A stretch of DNA of 64,000 nucleotides, taken from NCBI GenBank assembly GCA_963613665.1, contig CAVEAL010000004.1:1-64000 (forward strand), written 5' to 3'. The position numbers and the translations under genes are program-made. Numbering within the stretch: position 1 is the stretch's first letter; each line of letters opens with the position of its first letter. The notes beneath the pieces were generated by a model. The model was not told the origin of the DNA. It was given only the letters and a program-made list of their open reading frames with translations, and searched no databases. Positions 26,984 through 35,459 of the stretch are shown piece after piece. The DNA comes from F23-B02 sp963613665 (GTDB lineage: Bacteria > Bacillota > Clostridia > Oscillospirales > Oscillospiraceae).

Positions 26984-28039
26984 ATGAAAAAGCCGACAGG
27001 TCTTAAAAGAACGATATCAGCCAGAAAATATATACGGGAGTTTGCCGAGGCCTATTCGGAAGAGTGCGGCCATTCACCGGCGTATATAGAACGGGATATA
27101 CTCTCCGCAAAAAAGATAAATCACATTTCGCTTGACGAATATAAATGGACCGGCTACAGTGAGCTGTCCGATGCACAAAAGCGCAGCGTGTCCACGCTCT
27201 GGACACGCGCCGAGTTCCGAAAAACCTATACGGACAGGCGGTATATTTGTCTTTTGATGAACAAGTACATTTTCTCCAAGGTTTTTTCGGACTTTTACGG
27301 ACGCCGCTGCATACTCTCACGAGATGCCGGCATAAGCTCGCTGCGCAGGCTTGCCGAGGGCACCGGGAAGATAGTATACAAGCCCAACTGCAAGGGACAG
27401 GGCAAGGGGGTGCGCGTACTGCCGTGCGCCGACGAGGCCGAAGCCATTGCCGCACTGGAGCTTATACGCAGCAGCGCAGACGGCATAATCGAGGAGTACA
27501 TAGTGCAGCATGACGTGCTTGCCCGGGTAAACCCTGGAGCCGTCAGCATAATAAGATTTTACACGGTGTGCGCACCGTCGGGCGCATATCTTTTTGCCCC
27601 CGTGCTCACCACCGCCATCAACAAGGAAATTTCCAACGGATGTCAGGACGCGCTCACCGCAATGATAGACATCAGGACGGGTGAGGTCGTCACCGACGCC
27701 GTTGATCAGAATAAATTCACGGAGCATGAGGCACATCCCGTCACGGGTACGGTGTTTAAGGGACTTAAAATGCCGTTCTGGGAAGAGAGCATCGAAATGA
27801 TGCGCAGCGCCGTGCCTCTTGCCAGCAAAATATCCAATATCGGCTGGGACGTCGCCGTCACGGAAAACGGCCCGCTGATAATCGAGGCCAATACGATACC
27901 GGGCTTTAATACGGCTCAGTACCGCGGCTTCGGCAGCCTGACCGAGGGCTACGGCTATCAGCCGCTCTTCGACGAGATAAACGGGCGGCCGTTCACGGCC
28001 GACAGCCGCTACGACAGGGTGCTGCTGAGCCTCGACTGA
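26984..28039 (+). CDS. Sugar-transfer-associated ATP-grasp enzyme
   Basis: The 351-residue protein has the same fold as the gene before it. KIVYKPNCKGQGKGV binds nucleotide, IIEEYIVQHDVLARVNPG follows, and GWDVAVTENGPLIIEANT closes the metal site. In place of the DNF-GG segment of the other copies it has CQDALTAMIDIRTG, so it forms a distinct subgroup. CGGAGAG lies before the ATG. It is the second of five ATP-grasp genes in 10 kb; the specific substrate is unknown. Confidence 0.8.
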   Translation: MKKPTGLKRTISARKYIREFAEAYSEECGHSPAYIERDILSAKKINHISLDEYKWTGYSELSDAQKRSVSTLWTRAEFRKTYTDRRYICLLMNKYIFSKVFSDFYGRRCILSRDAGISSLRRLAEGTGKIVYKPNCKGQGKGVRVLPCADEAEAIAALELIRSSADGIIEEYIVQHDVLARVNPGAVSIIRFYTVCAPSGAYLFAPVLTTAINKEISNGCQDALTAMIDIRTGEVVTDAVDQNKFTEHEAHPVTGTVFKGLKMPFWEESIEMMRSAVPLASKISNIGWDVAVTENGPLIIEANTIPGFNTAQYRGFGSLTEGYGYQPLFDEINGRPFTADSRYDRVLLSLD

Positions 28040-28062
28040 ATACGGACAGGGGAGAACGGAAC

Positions 28063-28167
28063 ATGGAAGCGATCATCTCAATTGCCTTCGGCGTATGGAT
28101 AGCGATAACCGCATTTGTCTACCGCGCAGTGACCGGTCCCGGAGATAAAGGCGGACGAAGGAAATGA
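28063..28167 (+). CDS. Small single-span symporter accessory protein
   Basis: A 34-residue reading frame starts at ATG 28063 after AGGGGAGA and ends in TGA overlapping the ATG of the next gene (ATGA). The product has one membrane span (SIAFGVWIAITAFVY) and a charged tail GDKGGRRK. Such tiny partners occur directly before sodium:solute symporter genes and are annotated as symporter small accessory proteins. Overlap with the transporter gene suggests coupled translation and complex formation in the membrane. Confidence 0.7.
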   Translation: MEAIISIAFGVWIAITAFVYRAVTGPGDKGGRRK

Positions 28168-29759
28168 ACGCTTATTTTATCGGTATACTTGCCGCGCTTG
28201 CCGTATTTTTTGCCGTCGGCATAATCGCGGGACGCATGGTTAAGGATACAAACGACTATTACGTTTCCGGCCGCAATGCGCCGACGATACTGATAGTCGG
28301 CTCGCTTATAGCATCGTTTCTCTCAACGGGCGCATTTCTCGGAGATACCGGCGAGGTATACTCGGGCTTTTTCATGGGCATCGTTACCGTCGGCATTATC
28401 CAGGCGACAGGCTATATATACGGCGCGGGCTTTTTCGGAAGATACATACGCCGCAGCGAGGTCTCGACTCTGCCCGAATACTTCGGCCGCCGTTTCGCCT
28501 CGATGAGACTCAGACGGCTGTCATCGCTTATAATGCTCGTGTCGGTGAGCGCATACCTGCTCTCGGCGATACAGGGCGTTGCAACGCTTATAAGCAGCAT
28601 AACGGGATACAGCTATTCGATGTGTGTAGTCATAGTGTGGCTTACATTCACTTCGTTTACGATATACTCCGGCTCGCCGGGAGTGCTTTTGACGGATACG
28701 ATCATGTTCATGGTGTTCCTGCTGGCCGCGCTGGTAGCAGTTCCGTTCATTGTCCATGCATCGGGCGGCTGGTTTGACGGCATAGCGGCGCTTGCCCGCT
28801 GCGAGAGCATGCCCGGCATCATATCATGGGCAGGGAACCCGGATTACCTTTATCCTGACGGTGCGAGCAATCTCGCGTGGGCCGTGACCTACGGCATAGT
28901 CTGGTCTCTTGTCGTTGCAATAAGCCCGTGGCAGACGAGCCGCTATCTTATGGCAAAGGATGAGCACGTCGTGCTGCGTTCCTCCGTGTGGTCGTCCATG
29001 GGCGTCATGACCGTTACCGCGGCGCTTTATTTCTCCGCCGCGTTTATCCGCGTTCTCAACGGAGATCTCAACGGCAGCGAAGCTCTTATATGGGCTTCCC
29101 TGAACGTGCTTCCGCCTGTTATCGGCGTTATCATGCTCATTGGCATCAGCGCCGCCGGCATATCCTCGGCATCGACCTTTCTTTCACTCATCGGCTTTTC
29201 GGCGGTAAATGATATTGCACCGCAAAGCTATGACGATGACCGGAAAAAGCTGCGCCTTTCGCGGGCAGCCATGCTCGCGGCGAGCCTCGTGATACTTGCT
29301 CTTGCCTATCTTAATCCGCCGCAGATATTTGTTATAATGTATTTCGGCGGAACGGTCATAGCGGCCTCATGGAGCATCGTGGCCTTCGGCAGCGTCTGGA
29401 GCCGGCGCCTGAGCAAAACCGGTGCATATCTGGGAATGCTGCTTGGCTTTGTCGGCTGCGCAGCCGCAAAGATAGCTTGCTCCGCGGCGGACATCACACC
29501 TCCGGTCTGGCTCGATCCGTTCTTCATCGGCATCCTCCTGAGCCTGCTCGGCACGGTGCTGGGCTCTGCGCTCGTTCCTCCGACTGCGGAGGAAACTGCG
29601 GAGCGTGAGAAGCTTTTTGCCGCCCCGCCGTCCGCATGCAGCGCCGCAGAGAACCACAGAGATCACAGGCTGTGGATGGTATATCTTGCCTTTGCTGTTT
29701 TTGTCGGACTTTTCTTCCTGCTTATGTATGCCGTCCCGTACAGCCGTGCCCTACATTGA
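28164..29759 (+). CDS. Sodium:solute symporter family transporter
   Basis: The 531-residue membrane protein has about 13 hydrophobic spans. It shows SSS-family features: DYYVSGRNAP after the first span, SLIASFLSTGAFLGDTGE in span 2, STLPEYFGRR, and the SPWQTSRYLMAKDEH loop. Substrate cannot be read from the sequence. It follows the small accessory gene and lies inside a polysaccharide cluster, where supply of an amino or organic acid to the ATP-grasp ligases is one possibility (inference). Confidence 0.85.
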   Translation: MNAYFIGILAALAVFFAVGIIAGRMVKDTNDYYVSGRNAPTILIVGSLIASFLSTGAFLGDTGEVYSGFFMGIVTVGIIQATGYIYGAGFFGRYIRRSEVSTLPEYFGRRFASMRLRRLSSLIMLVSVSAYLLSAIQGVATLISSITGYSYSMCVVIVWLTFTSFTIYSGSPGVLLTDTIMFMVFLLAALVAVPFIVHASGGWFDGIAALARCESMPGIISWAGNPDYLYPDGASNLAWAVTYGIVWSLVVAISPWQTSRYLMAKDEHVVLRSSVWSSMGVMTVTAALYFSAAFIRVLNGDLNGSEALIWASLNVLPPVIGVIMLIGISAAGISSASTFLSLIGFSAVNDIAPQSYDDDRKKLRLSRAAMLAASLVILALAYLNPPQIFVIMYFGGTVIAASWSIVAFGSVWSRRLSKTGAYLGMLLGFVGCAAAKIACSAADITPPVWLDPFFIGILLSLLGTVLGSALVPPTAEETAEREKLFAAPPSACSAAENHRDHRLWMVYLAFAVFVGLFFLLMYAVPYSRALH

Positions 29760-29779
29760 TTTTCCGGGGAGTGTATAAA

Positions 29780-30637
29780 ATGCGCGATACTCTGAAACTG
29801 CATTATGCGAAACTGGCGAACATGGGCGACCTGCTCAGCCCGATGATAATTGAGCACTGCTTCGGCTATAAGGTCGAGAGAAGCTCCTTTCTCACGGCCC
29901 AGATGTGTGCCGTCGGCAGCTGCCTTGCGCAGTACAAGCTGCACGGTACGCCTCTTATGAAGGCGCAGCAGACGATAAACGGCTTTACCCATCCCACCGT
30001 CCGCGTATGGGGTACGGGATTTATAAATTATTCGGACTGCGAGGGCCGGTTTTTTAAGCGCGATATGCGGTTTTACGCCGTCCGGGGTGAGATGACGAGA
30101 AAAAATGTCGAGCGCATGACCGGCCGCAGACTGGATATACCAACCGGAGATGCCGGTATTCTTGCATCGGAGCTGCTCGATGAGCTGCCGGAAAAAAGGT
30201 ACGATGTCGGCATAATCCCGCACATCTGCGACCTGAATGAGGAGCTCGTGAGCATCGCCGCAGATAAATACGAAAACAGCATGGTAATAAACGTCAAGGA
30301 CGAGCCGCTTGCCGTTATAAAGCAGCTTGCGCAGTGCCGCACGGTCATATCCAGCTCACTTCACGGCCTTATAGTTGCCGACAGCCTCGGCATACCGAAT
30401 GTGCATGTGCTGTTTTCCGATCGCCCGCTCGGCGACGGTTACAAATTCGACGACTATTACTCGGCCTACGGTGCAGAGCATGTGCAGCGCGATCTCAGGA
30501 CGGAGCCGATGCCGGAGATAAATGAGATATACGATCTGTGGAGCATCACGCCTGAAGCCGCGGCCGAAAAGAAAAAGCTGATGCTCGAGAGCTTTCCGTT
30601 CCCGAAATGCGTCAGGAGGCATTATGAAAAACAGTGA
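29780..30637 (+). CDS. Polysaccharide pyruvyl transferase-like protein
   Basis: The 285-residue protein has the pyruvyl-transferase family layout: NMGDLLSPMIIEH near the N-terminus, GTGFI and the VRGEMTRK stretch in the middle, and VISSSLHGLIVADSLGIP near residue 195. Members transfer pyruvate ketals or act as glycosyltransferases on exopolysaccharide. The ATG at 29780 has GGGGAG upstream; an open frame reaching back into the symporter gene is a shadow. Its end overlaps the next glycosyltransferase by 14 bases. Confidence 0.8.
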   Translation: MRDTLKLHYAKLANMGDLLSPMIIEHCFGYKVERSSFLTAQMCAVGSCLAQYKLHGTPLMKAQQTINGFTHPTVRVWGTGFINYSDCEGRFFKRDMRFYAVRGEMTRKNVERMTGRRLDIPTGDAGILASELLDELPEKRYDVGIIPHICDLNEELVSIAADKYENSMVINVKDEPLAVIKQLAQCRTVISSSLHGLIVADSLGIPNVHVLFSDRPLGDGYKFDDYYSAYGAEHVQRDLRTEPMPEINEIYDLWSITPEAAAEKKKLMLESFPFPKCVRRHYEKQ

Positions 30638-31487
30638 GCTGATCTCGGTCGTGATACCGAGCTATAACAGAAAAGACAAGCTGCCGGCCTGCATGGAAAG
30701 CGTGCTCGGGCAGAGCTACGGCAACATTGAGCTCATCGTCGTTGACGATGCATCGACGGATGCAACCGAGGAGCTTTTCCTAAGCATAAGCGACCCGAGA
30801 GTGAAATTCCTTCGCTATGAGATCAACCGCGGCGCATGCTATGCCCGAAACTACGGTGCGCAGCACGCATCGGGGGAGCTCATAGCTTTTCAGGACAGCG
30901 ACGATATATGGCATCCGGACAAGCTTGAAAAGCAGTACCGGTGTCTTGTCGAGACAGGCTCGGATATGTGCTACTGCGGTATGAACCGCATTGCGAAAAA
31001 CGGCAGCCGCTTTTATTATCCCGTGCATGCTCCGAGACGGGGACATGAGACGGAGGACTTCCTCGCTGAGAACCGCGCAAGCACGCAGACGATGCTCATG
31101 CATCGGCGGGTGTGGGAAACGCTGCGCTTTGACGAGAGCATACGCCGCTATCAGGACTGGGATTTTGCCATCCGTGCGGCGGAGCGCTTTGAGCTTGCGT
31201 ACCTGCCGGAAGCTCTTGTCGAGTCGGAGGTCGGCAGCGACAGTATATCCGCCGTTGTAAACTCCTATCCGCATCTTCTGCGCCTGTACGAAAAGCATGG
31301 TGCGCTGTATGAAAAATATCCGAAGAGCGACGCCGCCATGAACCGGCGCATGGGAAAACGCCTGCATCCGAAAGACCCGAAAACCGCGGCGGCGCATTTT
31401 AAAAAAAGCTACGGCCTGAGCCACGGCTTTTATGATCTTGCTTATTATATGGTTGATTCTTTCCGGGCACTGCCCGTTAAAAAATAA
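30624..31487 (+). CDS. Family 2 glycosyltransferase
   Basis: The 287-residue GT-A protein has SVVIPSYNRKDKLPAC at the N-terminus, IVVDDASTD for nucleotide-sugar binding, and FQDSDDIWHPDKLEKQ with the DxD-like metal site. The C-terminal third lacks a membrane span, so it acts at the cytoplasmic side on a lipid-linked or growing chain. AGGAGG precedes the ATG, overlapping the gene before. Donor and acceptor sugars are unknown. Confidence 0.88.
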   Translation: MKNSELISVVIPSYNRKDKLPACMESVLGQSYGNIELIVVDDASTDATEELFLSISDPRVKFLRYEINRGACYARNYGAQHASGELIAFQDSDDIWHPDKLEKQYRCLVETGSDMCYCGMNRIAKNGSRFYYPVHAPRRGHETEDFLAENRASTQTMLMHRRVWETLRFDESIRRYQDWDFAIRAAERFELAYLPEALVESEVGSDSISAVVNSYPHLLRLYEKHGALYEKYPKSDAAMNRRMGKRLHPKDPKTAAAHFKKSYGLSHGFYDLAYYMVDSFRALPVKK

Positions 31488-31501
31488 GGACGGCTTAAAA
31501 A

Positions 31502-32446
31502 ATGACTGCATTTGTAATTCTTCATTACCGCGCGATAGATACGACGAGAAAATGCATAGAGAGCATAAAAGCTCTTTCCGGCGAAAAGCATATCGTCATT
31601 GTAGACAACGCGTCTCCGAACGGCACGGGAGCCGAGCTTGCGCGTGAGTTTGCCTCGGACCCCGGCGTTGACGTTATCCTTAATCCCGATAATTCCGGCT
31701 TTGCACGCGGCAACAACCTCGGGGTGAGGTTCGTGGCCGAAGAGCTCGACGCGGATTTCGTCTGTGTTCTCAACAACGACGTTGAGATACCTCAGCACAG
31801 TTTCATCAAGGGGATCGAGCGCATATACGACGAACATCCCTTTGATCTGCTGGGGCCGGATATTCTTTCGGTATTCTCCGGCATACATCAGAGCCCTAAA
31901 TCGCTCAATGCCGTCAGCCTCAAGGGCGTAAGAAAAAAACGCGCCTTCGTCAGCCGCAGTCAGAACCCCATACTGCTTCTGCTCAGCAGCGGCGAGAAAA
32001 ACAGCCCTGCCATCTGGCGCATCGTGCAGCGCCGCAACAGGGCAAAGCAGAACATCGACTCGACGAAGGCGATGGAAAGCGTTGTACTGCACGGCTCCTG
32101 CGTCATATTCTCCGCAAGATATATTGCGCGGCACCCGGAGCCGTTTTATCCCAAGACCTTCATGTATTACGAAATGGAGATACTCGACTGGCTGTGCCGC
32201 AGGGAAAACTGCGTTGTGCGCTATGACCCGTCCATCTCCGTGCTGCACTATCAGTATGTCGCCTCAAAAATGGAGTACCGCTCCATTATAAAGCGCTCAA
32301 AATTCGTTATACGCTGCCTGCTTGAATCGCTCGACGCAGCCGAGGAGCTGATGCTCTCAGCGTGTGAGCCCGACGAGGCGGAGAATACCGGCGGCACCGA
32401 GCTGTGTCAGCCTAAGCAGCTCACGCTGGCCGATGCCGGCCTTTGA
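31502..32446 (+). CDS. Family 2 glycosyltransferase, rhamnosyltransferase-like
   Basis: The 314-residue GT-A protein starts FVILHYRAIDTTRKCIES and has IVIVDNASPNGTG, NPDNSGFARGNNLG and CVLNNDVEIP. This fingerprint is common in rhamnosyl- and similar transferases (WcaA/GT2). A dTDP-rhamnose operon 22 kb away would provide a donor, though the link is inferred. AAGGA precedes the ATG. Confidence 0.85.
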   Translation: MTAFVILHYRAIDTTRKCIESIKALSGEKHIVIVDNASPNGTGAELAREFASDPGVDVILNPDNSGFARGNNLGVRFVAEELDADFVCVLNNDVEIPQHSFIKGIERIYDEHPFDLLGPDILSVFSGIHQSPKSLNAVSLKGVRKKRAFVSRSQNPILLLLSSGEKNSPAIWRIVQRRNRAKQNIDSTKAMESVVLHGSCVIFSARYIARHPEPFYPKTFMYYEMEILDWLCRRENCVVRYDPSISVLHYQYVASKMEYRSIIKRSKFVIRCLLESLDAAEELMLSACEPDEAENTGGTELCQPKQLTLADAGL

Positions 32447-32452
32447 CGGAAA

Positions 32453-33337
32453 ATGAATAAAAAGAAGATACGCCGCGGCTCAAGAGCATTTTATGCGTTT
32501 ACGTCTTATATCTCGCCGCGCCTGAACACAAAGCTCCTGTTCCTGAAAAAATTCGGCCGCCTGCCGGAGCTCAAGGAGCCGGAAACGCTCAACGAAAAGC
32601 TTTTGAAGCTCAAGCTCGAGCGCTACGGAACCGACCCGCTTGTCCGCAGATGCGCGGATAAATACCGCGTGCGCGGCTATGTTGCCGAGTGCGGCTGCGC
32701 CGGGACGTTAAATAAGCTGTATGCGGCGTATGACAGCGTCGATGATATAGACTGGAACAGCCTGCCGGAGAGCTTTGCAATGAAGTGGAACTTCGGCTGC
32801 GGCTATAATATCATTTGCCCGGACAAGGCCGCGCTCGATATCCCCGCTGCAAAAAAGCAGCTTGAAAAATGGGGGTGCGAGCCGTTCTGGGCGTACTACT
32901 CGGAGCTTCAGTACCGGCATGTGAAAAAGAAAATAATAGTCGAAGAATACATAAGCGGCCCCGGCGGCGGAGCGCCGGAGGACTATAAATTCTATTGCTT
33001 TGACGGGTGCGCCTACTGCGTGATGCTCTGCACGCAGCGAAGTGAGGGCTGGCCGAAATTCTGCTTTTTCGACCGAAACTTTAAGCTTCTGCGCATAAAC
33101 CGGGACTCCATGAGCATGCCGGATGATTTTTCGCTGCCCAGGCCCGAGTTTCTTGACAAAGCGTTTGAGACAGCCGACAGACTCAGCGGAGCGTTTCCGT
33201 TCGTGCGCGTCGATCTGTACATAACAGAAAAAGGCGTGCGCTTCGGAGAGCTTACCTTCACTCCGTCGGCCGCACTGGATAACAAGCGTCTGCCGGAGAC
33301 GGATATGCTTTTCGGCAGCATGATAAAAACACGGTAA
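32453..33337 (+). CDS. TupA-like ATP-grasp protein
   Basis: The 294-residue protein fits the TupA-like ATP-grasp family named after teichuronopeptide biosynthesis. It has the N-terminal ETLNEKLLKLKL, ADKYRVRGYV, the SFAMKWNFGCGYN stretch, IIVEEYISG near residue 161 and VRVDLYITEKGVRFGELTFTP with the closing acidic ligands. It would ligate an amino acid or acid to a sugar or polymer. Ribosome binding is weak (GACGGAA), and it follows the glycosyltransferase by six bases, so coupling is likely. Confidence 0.8.
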   Translation: MNKKKIRRGSRAFYAFTSYISPRLNTKLLFLKKFGRLPELKEPETLNEKLLKLKLERYGTDPLVRRCADKYRVRGYVAECGCAGTLNKLYAAYDSVDDIDWNSLPESFAMKWNFGCGYNIICPDKAALDIPAAKKQLEKWGCEPFWAYYSELQYRHVKKKIIVEEYISGPGGGAPEDYKFYCFDGCAYCVMLCTQRSEGWPKFCFFDRNFKLLRINRDSMSMPDDFSLPRPEFLDKAFETADRLSGAFPFVRVDLYITEKGVRFGELTFTPSAALDNKRLPETDMLFGSMIKTR

Positions 33338-33368
33338 AAATATTGCCGGTACGGGGAGAGACAAGCTG

Positions 33369-34358
33369 ATGTCAGGCTGGACGGCATTGAAAAATACATA
33401 TTCGATGTGCAGACGGCTGTGCGATCAGCGCGGCGGTGTGCTGCCGCTGTATCTGGCGGATGCAGTCTGCTGCGGCTTCAGGCACGGCGCTTCACCCGAG
33501 AACTATTTTGTCCTGCGCTTTTATGAGCTCGACGAGCGGCAGCGCAGAACATTTCTGACCTCTGGCCGCTCAAAGGAATGTGACCGCCGGCTCAATGCAG
33601 GCGCCTCCGACGATGACAGGCGAGCTCTGTGCTGCAAAAATGAGTTCAACAAAGCCTTTGCGGGACTTGTAAAGCGCGAGAGCATATATGCTCCCGACAG
33701 CAGCCCGGCGGAGTTTGCCGCTTTTCTCGGCAGACATGACGAGTTCATGCTCAAACCCGTGAGAGGAATAATGGGACGCGGGATAGAAAAGCTGCGTGTG
33801 CAGCAGCTGGGTTCGGCGGAAGCTCTGTACCGCAGCTGCCGTGAAAACAGAATTCTGCTCGAAGAGGTCATATCTCAGCACCCCGTGCTGGCTGCCGTGA
33901 ACGCCGACAGCGTAAACACCGTAAGAATAAATGCGGCCCGCAGCCGGAGCGGACAGATCGTGATGGTCGGCGCGTGCCTTAAATGCGGCGGCCGCGGCTC
34001 GTGTACGGATAACTTCCACGGCGGAGGCGTTGCCTATCCGGTAGATATGGAAAGCGGCCGCGTCTCGGGGCCGGGCAGGAACAACAGCGATGTGAGCGAT
34101 TTTATTTATCATCCCGGCTCCGGCGTCCGGATGCCCGACCTTGCCGTGCCGTACTGGACGCAGGTAAAGCAATGCGTACGGCAGGCTATGGAGCGGGTGC
34201 CGACGGTCGGATATGCCGGCTGGGATGTCGCCGTGACGCCGGACGGACCGGAGCTCGTTGAGGGAAATTACAGCTGGCCGGGCGGTAATATAATTCAGTT
34301 TGACGGTGTGGGAAAATATACACTTCTGAAGGAATGCTTGGGTGAAAAACATGAATAA
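33369..34358 (+). CDS. Sugar-transfer-associated ATP-grasp enzyme
   Basis: The 329-residue protein has FMLKPVRGIMGRGIEKL (nucleotide site, about residue 126), LLEEVISQHPVLAAVNADS, then SVNTVRINAA, DNFHGGGVAYPVD and GWDVAVTPDGPELVEGNYS. It is a close structural sibling of the genes at 25855 and 34342. GGGGAGAG lies upstream of the ATG. The 3' end overlaps the next gene. Confidence 0.82.
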   Translation: MSGWTALKNTYSMCRRLCDQRGGVLPLYLADAVCCGFRHGASPENYFVLRFYELDERQRRTFLTSGRSKECDRRLNAGASDDDRRALCCKNEFNKAFAGLVKRESIYAPDSSPAEFAAFLGRHDEFMLKPVRGIMGRGIEKLRVQQLGSAEALYRSCRENRILLEEVISQHPVLAAVNADSVNTVRINAARSRSGQIVMVGACLKCGGRGSCTDNFHGGGVAYPVDMESGRVSGPGRNNSDVSDFIYHPGSGVRMPDLAVPYWTQVKQCVRQAMERVPTVGYAGWDVAVTPDGPELVEGNYSWPGGNIIQFDGVGKYTLLKECLGEKHE

Positions 34359-35418
34359 CATGCTTACGAATAATATCATTGTCAAAAATGCAAGGGCTTA
34401 TCCGGTGCTGAAAAAGCGCTTTCACGGGTACATAAGCGGCGTGCGGCACATGCCCTACGGCTTTACCGAGAACAGGCTGTTCCATGACTATCTCCGTGTG
34501 CGCCGCAATAATCCGGAAAAGCGTGTGTCCATGTCCGAGTACATGATATTCGGCTTTTATGGTCTGCCGGCGGAAAGACAGAAGGAATTTCTCACGGATA
34601 CCGAGGCAACGCTGCTCATGCGTCCGTATAACAGCGCATCAGAGCCATATCTGAAGGATAAGGTAAGCTTTCTGAAGAACTTTTCAAAATATGTCCGGCG
34701 CGGCTGGCTGTATCTGCCGGATTCCACTCCGGAGGAGTTTGCGGACTTTGTGCATCGCTTCGGCTGCGTCGCGCTCAAGCCGCAGTATTCCAGCTGGGGC
34801 ATCGGCTTCCGCAAATACACCGCGGAAATGCTCGATGCCGAGCAGGATCCGGCTGCCCTGTTCGAAGAGCTGTGCAGAAAGAAATATCTTGCCGAGCAGT
34901 TTGTCGAGTCGGACGAAGAGCTTGCACGCTTCCACCCGGAATCACTGAACACATTGCGTGTCATCACATTTCGCAGCGGCGAGCGCTTTGAGGTGTTCGG
35001 CTGCGGACTGCGCGTGGGCAACAACGGCCTGCACGTTGACAATGCGCACGGCGGCGGCATCTTCTGCGAGATAGACCCCGAAAGCGGCGTTATAATCACC
35101 GACGGCATGGATGAGCACGGCGACTATTACCGCGTCCACCCGATGACAGGCGTGCCCTTTCTCCATGAGCGGATACCGCACTGGGACGAGGTAATCGAAC
35201 TCTGCCGCGAGATGTCCGCAGCACTGCCGTGCCTGCGCGTTGTCGGATGGGACATTGCAATACTTCCCGGCGGAAAGCTCGAGCTTATAGAGGGCAACCA
35301 TAGCCCCGGCATGAATATCGTTCAGGCTCCCGCCAAGCACGGCGTACATGACAAATTTGCCGCCATGCTGCTTGATTTCTACGGTGCGCCCGAGCAGTAT
35401 GCGATCGCCGGTAACTGA
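34342..35418 (+). CDS. Sugar-transfer-associated ATP-grasp enzyme
   Basis: The 358-residue protein has VALKPQYSSWGIGFRKY (nucleotide site), LAEQFVESDEELARFHPES, LNTLRVITF, VDNAHGGGIFCEIDPESG and GWDIAILPGGKLELIEGNHS. GTG 34342 has AAGGA at good spacing; ATG 34351 is an alternative start. It is the fifth ATP-grasp gene, directly before UDP-glucose dehydrogenase. Confidence 0.82.
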   Translation: MKNMNNMLTNNIIVKNARAYPVLKKRFHGYISGVRHMPYGFTENRLFHDYLRVRRNNPEKRVSMSEYMIFGFYGLPAERQKEFLTDTEATLLMRPYNSASEPYLKDKVSFLKNFSKYVRRGWLYLPDSTPEEFADFVHRFGCVALKPQYSSWGIGFRKYTAEMLDAEQDPAALFEELCRKKYLAEQFVESDEELARFHPESLNTLRVITFRSGERFEVFGCGLRVGNNGLHVDNAHGGGIFCEIDPESGVIITDGMDEHGDYYRVHPMTGVPFLHERIPHWDEVIELCREMSAALPCLRVVGWDIAILPGGKLELIEGNHSPGMNIVQAPAKHGVHDKFAAMLLDFYGAPEQYAIAGN

Positions 35419-35459
35419 CTGCGTCAGGCCATGACTGAATGTTCAAGGGAGGCGGAAAT

